NCBI GenBank assembly: GCA_963678705.1
Contig: OY783220.1
Location: 11,925,001-11,989,000 of the forward strand
Source: Panorpa germanica
Lineage: Eukaryota > Arthropoda > Insecta > Mecoptera > Panorpidae
DNA: 64,000 bases
Direction: 5' to 3'
In this document: piece by piece, positions 25,890 to 35,641 of the stretch
Layout of the letters: the number at the start of each line of letters is the position of its first letter
Numbering within the stretch: position 1 is the first letter of the stretch
Position numbers and translations under genes: made by a program
The notes under the pieces: model-generated
What the model was told of the DNA's origin: nothing
Databases searched by the model: none
The model's input: the letters and a program-made list of their open reading frames with translations, nothing else

Positions 25890-27566
25890 CTAATTGTACT
25901 CAACTACACACTGTAATTTCCTCCAATAGAAGCAAATTAACTCTACCACGAAACAAATAAGTGAGATAAATAACCCAATAGCCAAAACACAAAATGCCGG
26001 TTGAAGATAGCTCCAGCTAAGTTTGACTTCCTCCTCGTTTTGAACATTCCCACCATCTTCTCCAGATATGATATTGTGGTCGTCTTCAAGAGCATTGAAA
26101 ATGCCACTAGATTGTAAATGAAGGAGAAGAGTTCTTAAGCGACGACACAGCTGTCGATTTGTTACGCTTAGAAGCGATATCAAATCTCTGGAACCTTCAG
26201 CCATAGGATGAAACGAAGGACCATATTTGGACAGTTTCATATCCGGAACAGCATCAAATATAACTACATTATCAAGCGTTGTACTTTCAAGTATATATTG
26301 CCAACGGTTGCTAACATTAAAATATATCAACTCGCTAGTTAAACGGAAGTGATACAACTTCTTAAAAACCTGCTCTTCATAACTACTGCGAAAATTTGTA
26401 CGGAAAGTGGAAGATTCAGCCCAAACAGTAGTAAAGAATTTATAGTCGGTATTTATCAGATCTTCATAGGAATCTATCTGTTGATCATAAAACTTGGTCG
26501 ACAAGATATTGATCCCGTTTGACAGGTACACGATGGAAACATGCAGACTGTAGTTTACCAGGATGAAGAAAAAAGCACGTGATAAGAAAGTGCGTGGTTG
26601 TTGTGGCATTGACATTGAAAGAAGAACACGCAGGATGTTCATCATACCAATTTCTACCAGATTCCTGTCGAGATCACTGCGTTGTTTAACATGTAAAGCA
26701 GTCCACACAGCTGCAGACAACATAAATGGTAGCACAAGAACGATCCACACGGATGGTGTGAACCATTGCACCATCATTACACTGCTCTTCCGTTCTTTTG
26801 CTAATGGGACCCACCATTTGCATGTTACCCAATTGAATGGTATATCTGTCTTTTCCCAAGTGCTCACTGGTGGTCTAAGTGATATATAACTCTCAGACTG
26901 CTTGTACTCTCGCAGGCTGAGCGTTTCCATCACGAGATTTAGAAACTTTGTTTTATTCACAAATGCTGGAAAGCTTAGAATATCGTATTTAGCAAGCGAG
27001 ACGACGTCTTGAACTGATTCATTTCTACTTCCAATGGTATACTTATTAGCTGAGGAATGAAGTAGACAAGAAGATTGCTTCTTAAAATTCACAAAGCACA
27101 CTTCGGTGAAATTATCGTTATTGGAAAATAATGTAAAGACTTCTATACCAAACACAGTAAACTTCTTGTTGGTTAATTTTGTAATATCTTCGATGGATAC
27201 ATTTGTGAATGGGATAAATATTACCACATCAGTAATATAATAGCTGAGCAAATGATATTCTACTGTTGAATCGTCCCAGAGAAGTAGACTACATTTGGAT
27301 GTTGAAATTTGATCCGTTCTTTTGTTGAATTGGGAGTCATCTTCATATTTATATGTTGTTGTGGTGCGATTCAGGTCTTTCGTCAACGTTTTGAACAATG
27401 TATCGTAGTAATCAATCCCGGAAAGATTAGTAAAATGAATTGTGGGAATATTAATTTCTCCCTCACAAACATTTTCCACTACACTTAATACTGCGTTTAT
27501 GTCAGGATATTTAAAAACAGGATAACAAAAAACAGAACTTATTAGCAGAATTATGTGTAGCTTCAT
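25890..27566 (-). CDS. Divergent ionotropic receptor (IR), intronless
   Basis: This is a single open frame of 558 codons with the architecture of insect ionotropic receptors, ligand-gated cation channels related to ionotropic glutamate receptors that act in chemosensory dendrites. Residues 1-15 look like a signal peptide. Residues 16-260 are a divergent extracellular region with several N-x-S/T sites. A first membrane segment lies near 268-294, a pore-type segment near 305-325, a second full segment near 326-350, an S2-like ligand-binding half near 354-515, and a last membrane segment near 519-547, ending in a short cytoplasmic tail. Length and segment order fit IRs (about 550-650 residues). 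I cannot see the conserved R/T/D glutamate-binding residues, which is usual for tuning-type IRs. The ATG is followed directly by the signal peptide, which supports this start. A TATA-like AT run lies about 80-100 bp upstream, and an ATTAAA-type signal on the coding strand about 230 bp downstream; both are weak. Subfamily and ligand cannot be assigned. No neighbouring IR is visible. Confidence 0.88.
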   Translation of the reverse strand: MKLHIILLISSVFCYPVFKYPDINAVLSVVENVCEGEINIPTIHFTNLSGIDYYDTLFKTLTKDLNRTTTTYKYEDDSQFNKRTDQISTSKCSLLLWDDSTVEYHLLSYYITDVVIFIPFTNVSIEDITKLTNKKFTVFGIEVFTLFSNNDNFTEVCFVNFKKQSSCLLHSSANKYTIGSRNESVQDVVSLAKYDILSFPAFVNKTKFLNLVMETLSLREYKQSESYISLRPPVSTWEKTDIPFNWVTCKWWVPLAKERKSSVMMVQWFTPSVWIVLVLPFMLSAAVWTALHVKQRSDLDRNLVEIGMMNILRVLLSMSMPQQPRTFLSRAFFFILVNYSLHVSIVYLSNGINILSTKFYDQQIDSYEDLINTDYKFFTTVWAESSTFRTNFRSSYEEQVFKKLYHFRLTSELIYFNVSNRWQYILESTTLDNVVIFDAVPDMKLSKYGPSFHPMAEGSRDLISLLSVTNRQLCRRLRTLLLHLQSSGIFNALEDDHNIISGEDGGNVQNEEEVKLSWSYLQPAFCVLAIGLFISLICFVVELICFYWRKLQCVVEYN

Positions 27567-28200
27567 TTTAGTTATTTTTATGTCAATTATGTAACTCTAC
27601 TGGATTAATATTGCGACAGAATTTGTGGAGTTCGTAATGGAAACATATATATATATTACTAATGAAATTATTGTCCAGTGGCGTAGGTACGTTCGTAACA
27701 TTCTGAACTCTATTCGAAATCAAATTCATTAAAATCTGTGAATTTTTGTCGATTACGTTAATATAAAATGTCATTGTTACGGACTACAAATACTGAACCA
27801 TTGACCATTCTTTCTTAAACCTTTTCTATTTCTATCTACGCCAATGAATAGAACAAAAATGAATGTAATATTACGAAAGCCTTCTGCCAAATTACAAAAT
27901 TAAATATGAATAAGGTATATAATGTACTCGTATAGAAACAGTACTTCAAAATATATTATTTTTGTGGAGAAATAGAACTAATAGCCTGTGTCAATTGGGC
28001 AAGCAGTCGTTGTAACTACCCCCTCGAAAGGAACAATGCTATCTGTATATTTTTAGGGGTTACCAAGCTCTCCACTTTTAACCATATTGATTGTGACTAA
28101 ATAGAATTGAGTTTAGCAAGCAGGTAGTTGCGACTGGAAAAAAAGGATAGGTAATTTCGAAAGATAATTCTGCAAGGCCTATAAAAATGTAAACGGTATA

Positions 28201-28272
28201 ATAATTATTAAAAATTATATATTCTTATTTGTCTATGTTTTTGTATAAAAATTATATATTCTTATTTGTCTT
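28201..28272 (+). repeat. Local tandem duplication
   Basis: The 25-bp unit that starts AAAAATTATATATTCTTATT occurs at about 28210 and again at about 28247, separated by 12 bp. Confidence 0.6.
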
Positions 28273-28469
28273 ATGTATTCTTATATGTAACTAAACCTCG
28301 TGTGTTCAAAATTAGGTTTATTTTAGTTTAAATGATATTAAATAAAATTTAAAGAAGATTATTAGGGAAGTAATACATACTCTAGATAGAATTGAATTTA
28401 GGGAGAATGTATTGGGGTCCTACGAACCTGCTTGACGTAGTTCGCAATACAATTTATATAGACAAAACA

Positions 28470-28790
28470 CATGGGTCTGCCCGAACCGAATGAGAATGCA
28501 ACTGTGCTGTTAGTGAGAGAACACACACGGTCGAATGAAAAAAAAAAATGATTTGAAATTGGTTTTGAGCGACTGTCTTTCTAGGTCGCAAGGCAATTAT
28601 GTTGCATGCTTTTGATGGTGAACATCATGAGCAGAGATGTGCACAAAAGTTTTTAAATACATACATACATACAAATATCTCAGAATACGACACAATAAAA
28701 TTACCTATTGTTGCTATTGTTAAAAATTCTATAGAGTCACGAAACACGGCTCGACTAAACCATCCGTCATGTGTACTAAACCGTTGTCTA
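28470..28790 (-). mobile_element. Partial copy of the long-TIR element at 58824
   Basis: GAATGAGAATGCAACTGTG, TTGGTTTTGAGCGACT, AAATACATACATACA, GTTAAAAATTCTATAG and ACACGGCTCGACTA occur in the same order as in the reverse complement of 58824-59330. The outer parts of the arms are missing or diverged, and an (ATAC) run has expanded inside. Confidence 0.65.
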
Positions 28791-28820
28791 ATAAGATTAT
28801 GTTTATGAATTTAAGTTGAT

Positions 28821-28905
28821 AACAACCAAACCCAAAAACTATAGCTCTGGTTCGGGGATCCAGCTTGTCAATCATCAGCGCTTTCGTCCACTGTGTCGTC
28901 ACAAT
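28821..28905 (-). mobile_element. tRNA-derived SINE fragment
   Basis: The minus strand reads ACAGTGGACGAAAGCGCTGA (A-box-like), then GGATCCCCGAACCAGAG and TTTTTGGGTTTGGTTG. This aligns with the tRNA-like head and first body bases of the repeat at 33760-34140. Confidence 0.5.
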
Positions 28906-29600
28906 ATTATTTATGCAAATAAATCCGCCTGATAACAATAACAATAATAGTAAAGATTGTGTGAACACCAGCTTATATTTTTATGTGCGCCCTCTAGGGG
29001 TACTTCTATTGCGTAATCTAAAGATATCATAAAAACTACAATGGTGTTGCAAAGCCCTAAGATGTCACCCCACCCGCCCCTCGTTGGTTGACAGAACATC
29101 ACCATCGCATCGATACAAAACTCTGAGTCTTAACAAAAAAGGGCAGAGGCTCAGAAATTGGATTTTGTTTCTGATTCTACTTATAGTAGTAAAAGACATA
29201 ATCCAGTGGTGTGATAAGGATTTGTGTGGGAGGGGAGAGAACGGGAACGTATAAGAGGAAGGATTACTTTATGGGTCAATAAGATAAAATTGAATTTTTT
29301 ATGCGATGATATATATATTGGTGTATTATATTTTTTAAATATATTCACGGTATTTTTATGTATAGAACAGGGGGAAACATTGATATTATATAACTGCTAG
29401 AATGCTATACCAATACACCGCCTGTTTTCAATCTACGTTCAACTGTAACTGAGAATTAAACACCGACCGGAATAGCTCAATGGTTTAAAGTGATTGTTCA
29501 ATTTTTCTATGTCCATTATACCATATTAGCGTTTACAGAACAAAGACAAGATTGTCTAAAGAAAGTTTCCTGCCCAGCGTACTCATCAGATTTAATATCA

Positions 29601-29672
29601 GGGGATGTAGCTCAGTGGTAGAGCGTTCGCTTTGCATGTGAAAGGCCCCGGGTTCGATCCCCGGCATCTCCA
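29601..29672 (+). tRNA. tRNA-Ala (anticodon UGC)
   Basis: A full cloverleaf can be drawn. The acceptor stem GGGGATG pairs with CATCTCC and includes the G3:U70 wobble that identifies alanine tRNAs. The D arm is GCTC/GAGC, the anticodon stem is TTCGC/GTGAA with TGC at 29633-29635, and the T arm is CCGGG/CCCGG around TTCGATC. The discriminator base is A and CCA is not encoded, as expected for a nuclear gene. A T6 run directly after the gene is a Pol III terminator. The A and B boxes are intact. The sequence is identical to the copy at 35570. Confidence 0.97.
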
Positions 29673-30121
29673 ATTTTTTGCAAAATCTTCTTAAATACAA
29701 TTCTTTTATCAATATATTATTTCTGTTGACAAACAAATGACTATAATTAAAATCAACACCATATATTTCAACAAAAAACAAATTGTAGATTGATTCTAAT
29801 TTTTCATATTTTAAATACATGTGGCAAAAGTATTCCACGATCATACTCAAACGTAATAGTCATATCTTTATGACTAATTGTCACGAAGGTAAGTAATTAA
29901 TGCATTTTTATAATTAACTAATGCGAATATTTGAGGTACTCATATAAAATATGTAATTTTATATGCAGTGGTTGCAGTGTTTCATATAATATATAATTAA
30001 CAGCTTTTTTAATTATAAAAAAATGTAATAAACATGCTAATTGTTTTTTATATCGCATACTAATTTACTTTAATTAATTCTGCGTTGTACGTTATTATGT
30101 CAGAGGCAATTGCTTTCACAA

Positions 30122-30201
30122 GGCAGCGTGGCCGAGCGGTCTAAGGCGCTGGTTTTAGGCACCAGTCCGAAAGGGCGTGGGTTCGAATCCCACCGCTGTC
30201 A
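30122..30201 (+). tRNA. tRNA-Leu (anticodon UAG)
   Basis: This is an 80-nt class II tRNA. The acceptor stem GGCAGCG pairs with CGCTGTC (one G:U), the anticodon stem is CTGGT/ACCAG with TAG at 30156-30158, a long variable arm follows (about TCCGAAAGGGC), and the T arm is GTGGG/CCCAC around TTCGAAT. The discriminator is A, as required for leucine. A TTTT run about 7 nt downstream can serve as terminator. The gene lies about 450 bp downstream of one tRNA-Ala gene on the same strand. Confidence 0.97.
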
Positions 30202-30500
30202 AATTCCTTTTGCTAATTACTAATTTTTTGATTAGAAACCGGTTGCTGAACTCATAGTTAAAGGAATAATTAATTAACATAACCAGTTGAAGAGAAGTAA
30301 CAGTAAAACTTTTTGTGTATGCAGGAATCCCTTTCTAGGTGGCGATATTGTATAACCAGTCTAGATAATTCAGAGTCTCTTATTATTTGACTGTACCTTC
30401 CCCCCCTATCCACATGTAGCCCTGCACAGCTTTCTACTTAATCCCCCCGCCCCACCTTGACCTATAGCTAAAGTTTTTATCAATGTATATATTTAATTAA

Positions 30501-30600
30501 GGTGAAACATTACTTCATGGTTATATAGTTAGATATAGATGGTAACAGTGTATTAAAATAATAGTCGATTTACAAATTTGTACTAGCATTGTATAAAAAA
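30501..30600 (+). mobile_element. Family B-related left end at TTAA
   Basis: TTAA (30497-30500) precedes GGTGAAACATTACTTCATGG and TTAGATATAGATGG. The first ~100 bp match 33123-33225. No right terminus was found. It shares the GGTGAAA start and the ATATAGATGG motif with the larger elements at 23875, 47675 and 51291. Confidence 0.55.
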
Positions 30601-31753
30601 TAGAGAATAATTATATAAATCGCTCTAGTAAAGCACCTGCGATCAATTGAAATGTATTAATTAGATTTATTCCCTTCCTGTACCGTATTAGCTACATAAC
30701 TAATTAATATTTACACCTGAGTTCACACTAATTAACTTTCTTTTCTTCTCAATAATTGCCGTAATCTAGCAAGTTGAATTTCGCATCGCCCAAGGGCGTT
30801 CTACAAGACTTTCTGTTAGTGATACCAGCAGCTTGACTACGTTATACAATTAACTAAAATGAAACGAAAATTAACCGAAGTAATCACCCCGTTGTTGGGG
30901 TGGGGGTAGAGTTAGAATGATGCGCGCACCATCTGTGAATGACGGCCGTAACAATTGAAAGCATTAATAGAAATTTGCACCTGAGTTACTGGCTAATCGG
31001 TTCATGTTTTAGCTTTTGTTTTTCATTGTAGCGTGAAAGTTTTGCGAATGCAGGGGTGTCAATAGCACCCCTAACATTTGGGGGTAAACATTAAAGAATG
31101 ACTGAAGTGTTTGTAAAGTAACCGACAAGTATTGGTGAAAATTTGATTACATTTTTGGTAGATACTTTTTAAAACTATAATCCCACTTGTTTTAGTATGG
31201 ATTAGTATTTTAGTATTTATTATTTTGAAGCACAATTGTTCAAAAAAAGAGTTCTGTCCGAGTGGGCCCCGTTGTGTTATGGGTTGGCAAGCCGTCCCAC
31301 CTATTCATAACTGTGCTTTGACCAACAATCTAAGGACAAGTATGATACTTTTCAACAAAGCAGGATCAGCGTTGAGACGCCTCACTTCCAAACGAGCCTT
31401 GTTTTATCCTTAGACCTTATGGACACCAGTCCACGACACTTTCTGCCACGGGTCCGAGGACCTTCCCCAGGGAATTTAAGAGTTATGAAAACTCGCTTGT
31501 GTCCCCGCAGAAGAGCTCGATAGAACTCACAAGAACAGTTCAAGTTCAAAGATATTTTAAAATATTGTCAAATGGTATTACTTAATATTAATTACATTAC
31601 ATCTTAACCTAACATAAGGTGCCTAGCCTAAGCCTTAATCCGTATTGTCTTATATTATATAGGAGTGTCTTATTATTATAATGTCTTGTGTGTTGTGTAG
31701 GGAAACGTGTTTAAAAAACCCTACTTTGCTATGGTGGGTATTTTACATATGGA

Positions 31754-31777
31754 GGAGCATGTTCTGCAGCATGCTCC
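31754..31777. repeat. Perfect 8-bp hairpin directly after a LINE stop codon
   Basis: GGAGCATG, an 8-nt loop, then CATGCTCC. It lies immediately after the TAG stop of the minus-strand LINE frame, so it would sit at the start of that element's 3' untranslated region. Confidence 0.6.
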
Positions 31778-32060
31778 TAGAGTATTGTGTCCTTCGGTAG
31801 TCTGTATTTGTTCTTGAAGGGTAGGTTGTCGTGTGTGTATTGTCCAAGATGCTGTATTAATGGGTTATCGTGATTTTTTAAGGTGTTGTAAAATTTTTCT
31901 GTTTGCTGCTTTATGGTTGTTTTAATGTATATTGAGTCAGTCTCTTCATGTAGTCGTGTTGTGCTGTAGTCATAAGGTAAATCGTGTGCTAACTTTAAGC
32001 ATTTGTTTTGAATAATTTGTAGTTTCTTTTTGTTGGATTTGGATGTATTTCCCAAATTAT
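31777..32060 (-). pseudogene. Jockey-type LINE ORF2 C-terminal fragment
   Basis: The frame encodes KKLQIIQNKCLKLAHDLPYD, followed by residues such as KFYNTLKNHDNPLIQHLG. This is the conserved region after the reverse transcriptase in Jockey-clade elements (LQxxQNKCLR ... FY ... NPLI). The upstream RT domain is missing, so the copy is 5'-truncated. The open frame extends a little further up to 32100 but without clear homology. Confidence 0.75.
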
Positions 32061-33122
32061 CAGCTTTCTGGAAAGTTACGTCAAAAGTAAATAATACCAA
32101 ACGATCATAAAAAAATGTTACTTGAATTAGAGAGTAATTATACTTCGTAATAACTATTAGTTAATTATTTCTAATCATAACTATTTGCATGTATTTTTTC
32201 ATAACGATTACCGCCATCTATTAGGAACTCGTGCAAGTTACTCACTTATAAACTATATCTCAGTTTCTATAAAATTGTATATTTATTTCTATATATTTAA
32301 AACAGTATTTACGTTCAAAGAAAAGCCTACTATTTTTTACTTGTATATATTCGATAGTTCTTAGAAAAAATTTCTGTGAATTTAACCCTTTCTTGGTTTT
32401 AGTTAAATATCTCGGCATTGGTTAGTTCAAGAGCTTTGGTAGTTATTACCAATTTTAAAGAGGATAAAATTTTAAACAAATTTCTCCCTTACAACTTTCC
32501 TCTAAATCAAATAACAAGCGCGTTGCAGCGTCAGGAAAATAGGACATTTTTCCAAGTTGGCGATAAAAACACAAATTCTGTTTTCTAAGCAAACTAGGTC
32601 TAATGTCATTGATAAAAACGTCATTAAAAAAAAGCCATTTTAATTTCTCTTGTTACGATAGTACAAATCTGGATATTGAAGCAGGCATAAGCGCATTTCT
32701 TTTAAAACACGAAATTAATGAAAAGTTTAAATAATATTTTTGAAGTGTCATTTAAATTATTAAGCATTATAATAGTAATTAAAATTAGTTCATTTACTTC
32801 GTATACATAGAGTATAGATTTCGTAATTCATTTTAAAATGCTTGATCGAGTAGTAGCAGTAAATATCTAATTATAATATCAGCAATTAATCAGCGCAACG
32901 CAATATAAACTTTATTATCACTGCAAATGAACAAGGAATGCTTATGTAATGGGATTTTTAATTCTAGTTTAAGTACTTATGGCTGCTCAAGTGTGCTTTG
33001 TGTTACCATTGAATGTAGGTCACTTATTATACTACTCAAACAAGTCCAGTCAAACTATGAATTATATTTTGTTCTTTATTATTGTCAGAAATAATTAGGA
33101 TTTACTAATTTGTTTATGTTAA

Positions 33123-33225
33123 GGTGAAACATTACTTCATGGTTATATAGTTAGATATAGATGGCAACATTGTACTAAAATGACAATCGTTTTGCAACTT
33201 TGTAATAGCACTCCATGTTTTCAAA
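33123..33225 (+). mobile_element. Family B-related left end at TTAA, second copy
   Basis: TTAA (33119-33122) precedes GGTGAAACATTACTTCATGG. The copy is close to 30501-30600 over about 100 bp, then diverges. No inverted right end is present. Confidence 0.55.
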
Positions 33226-33759
33226 TATAAAAACGTTAATAACTTTGCACACGATTGAACTATTTAAGCCATATAAACTTTAGAAGTCAGATAAATGTTC
33301 AAGCTTTCTTTATAAATAGATCATTAATTAGTAAATCAATTATTTAGAAGCATATAGCGTGTTGAAAATAAAATTTCTATTTTCTGTTGTATATTTTTAG
33401 AGTTAAGCAGTGCCAGAGTAGTGTTTTACTGGAAGACTTATAATCTCAACAATTAGGTTATCATCATCTTCCTTTAAAACCTTTCTCCATTCCTTTCTAT
33501 TCACTAAGATTACTTCCAATTTTACTATCTAGCGGTGGTCTTATTCTTCCTCTTGCACATTGGTTTCGGTGCCAGAAGTTTCTTTTCCGTTCTCTTTCGA
33601 TCCATTCTCTTTACGAATCCTAATCATTGGATTCCTTTCGTTCTGATTTCTGTTACTGTCGATTTTTCTCGATTTGCATTGCTTTACGCTTTTTCTATCA
33701 AGTTAAATTTAATGAAACCTATCTCAATCTGTATCTTCTTCTTCTGCTTCAGTTGCTTG

Positions 33760-34140
33760 ACAGCCCCGGGTGGGCCCTGGCCTTCTCAAGAATTTTCTTC
33801 CAGGCCTCTTTCCGGATGATTTAATTACTTGAGATTTCGTAACAAGGTTTTTTTACGGAGTGGAGTTGTTAGCACCACGCCCAACCCCCCAACCTGGAGG
33901 ACCAGTCCCCTGATATAATCCCCAGGGGCAGGGTGCCCGGCTATACCCCCAGGCAGTGGGTACCCATTTTAGTCGCCTCTTACGACATGCATGAGCAACA
34001 TTGGGACTATTCTTTCACACCCGGTCACCACTCGGGTGACCTAGACCCAGAAAATATATATCTGGTCCGGGGATGGAACCCGAAAACACAGCAGTCAGCG
34101 TCAAGCATCAATGCTCTCGCCCACTGTATTGTCCAATCTG
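33760..34140 (-). mobile_element. SINE-like composite: tRNA-like head plus GC-rich body
   Basis: On the minus strand, 34137-34066 has an A-box-like GTGGGCGAGAGCATTG and a B-box-like GGGTTCCATCCCC. A markedly GC-rich body follows (hairpin CCCGAGTGGTGACCGGG, then GTCGTAAGAGGCGACTAAAA and GGTTGGGGGGTTGGGCG). The base composition is unlike the surroundings. The head recurs at 28821 and 47615. The body may derive from a LINE; I cannot name it. Confidence 0.5.
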
Positions 34141-35569
34141 TATCTAGACAAACACTATTCGGTCTTGATGATGCAGTAAAAACGAAATGTTTCTTTCTGT
34201 AATACCATAAATTTGAATTCTATATTCTGGGTAACGCGCTTATTTTTCTGGACTAAACACTCGTCAATTATCACCAACTTCACTGATGTCGCAAATATGA
34301 TACGACACAGTTAATTTAATATTGGAATCTATAACGTAGGTCGTTGATTAATGTCAATAGATACCAACATAAAAAATTATAATACGTAAACATAAAACAT
34401 CTGGCCGTTGAAAAACAAACTGGATATTAAAATATAATTATTAATTAATGATTATAGCTGAAGTGCGACGAAGGGGGGAAGTGGCGATTGAGATTATATG
34501 TATATGTTATTCATATAATACTTTTGAAGATATTTAAGGGAATGGAAGTCGTAACACAATGGGGACCTGTCGGAAACCCTTCAGGTTTTATCGTCAGAAA
34601 TCTGGGCCTAAATTCATCATATCAGCAACCACTGGTCGCCTAAGGTGGTGCCAATATAAAAGTAATTAATGGGGATTGTATGTAATCATAATTGAACTTT
34701 GAATAATTGAATTTTTATAGAGATAATTGAGTTTTAGGGGCGAATGTTGGGCCAGCGTCTACTCAGCGTCTTATATGACATCAGCATAAAAAGTCATGTT
34801 AGAAAATATATACGTCAAATTAAAAAAAAGGTTTCTTTTTGTATATCACTTGCTAATTTCATAATGATTAAAAAACAAATGTGTTCTATTTCTAAAACAA
34901 AATTGTTAAGTTTAAAGTTTGAGAGCCGCAGAAAATCATAATTAGATGTAAAAACTTGTTTTTAACGTATACATTATAAAGTAAACTAATAAATTACGAA
35001 ATTAATTAAATAGAAATAAGTAATGTAATATGTAACACGTTGTATAAGATAGGTATTTAATTTATAGGAAATGTACAGGTTACAACACGATATGACTGCA
35101 CCAAGAAGAAGTTGAATGTGGCATGCGTTTTAGGTTTTAGATCAACTTCTGTCATCCTGAAGATCTTTTTTTTAGAATTTAGAATTATTTTTATGACAAA
35201 TTGATGTCGGTACGTTGTTTTACAACCCTCCTGCTACATTTTCTAGTGACGTCAATGACTGCAGAGTTTGCAACTGATTTTTACTGAGATCAGCATCAAC
35301 TAAACACACTGCACAACTTGACGATTCTAATTAGTATGATTACAGCGTACAGACGTGTGATCTATACGGGCACGTGACTGATATGAAAACTGTAAACATA
35401 TTAGGACTGTATTACACGACATAAATCGTATGCAAACAGGTGCTACTCTAATCAGTAATGATTAAAAACAATGCGACAAAAGTACCGGTGTGATAATAAT
35501 ATATAACAATTCGTATAGTATGTATATACAAAAAAATCGAGTACACAGTGTTGCCTATAGTTATTATCA
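34141..35569. other. No gene before the second tRNA-Ala
   Basis: The 65-codon frame at 34744 has low-complexity, lysine-rich composition and no recognisable motif. Confidence 0.45.
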
Positions 35570-35641
35570 GGGGATGTAGCTCAGTGGTAGAGCGTTCGCT
35601 TTGCATGTGAAAGGCCCCGGGTTCGATCCCCGGCATCTCCA
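35570..35641 (+). tRNA. tRNA-Ala (anticodon UGC), second copy
   Basis: All 72 nt match the copy at 29601, including G3:U70 and anticodon TGC at 35602-35604. Identity extends into the flanks: the five bases TATCA before the gene, and a T6-G run after the discriminator base. It sits about 6 kb from the first copy in the same orientation, so it is a duplicate or a gene kept identical by conversion. The internal promoter boxes and terminator are intact, so it is probably active. Confidence 0.97.

Noticed and set aside
26563-26889. 108-codon plus-strand frame
   Set aside because: It lies antisense within the ionotropic receptor gene and has no features of its own.
29461-29500. tRNA-like A box (TAGCTCAATGGTTTAAAGTG) upstream of tRNA-Ala
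   Set aside because: No B box or stems follow, so neither a tRNA nor a SINE can be supported.
29533-29850. 105-codon minus-strand frame over tRNA-Ala (also 35448-35642)
   Set aside because: The shared peptide is the antisense translation of the tRNA gene itself, not a protein family.
30890-30910. Possible terminator-like hairpin CACCCC...GGGGTG
   Set aside because: It is a short GC stem without a gene before it, and Rho-independent terminators are not relevant in this eukaryotic setting.
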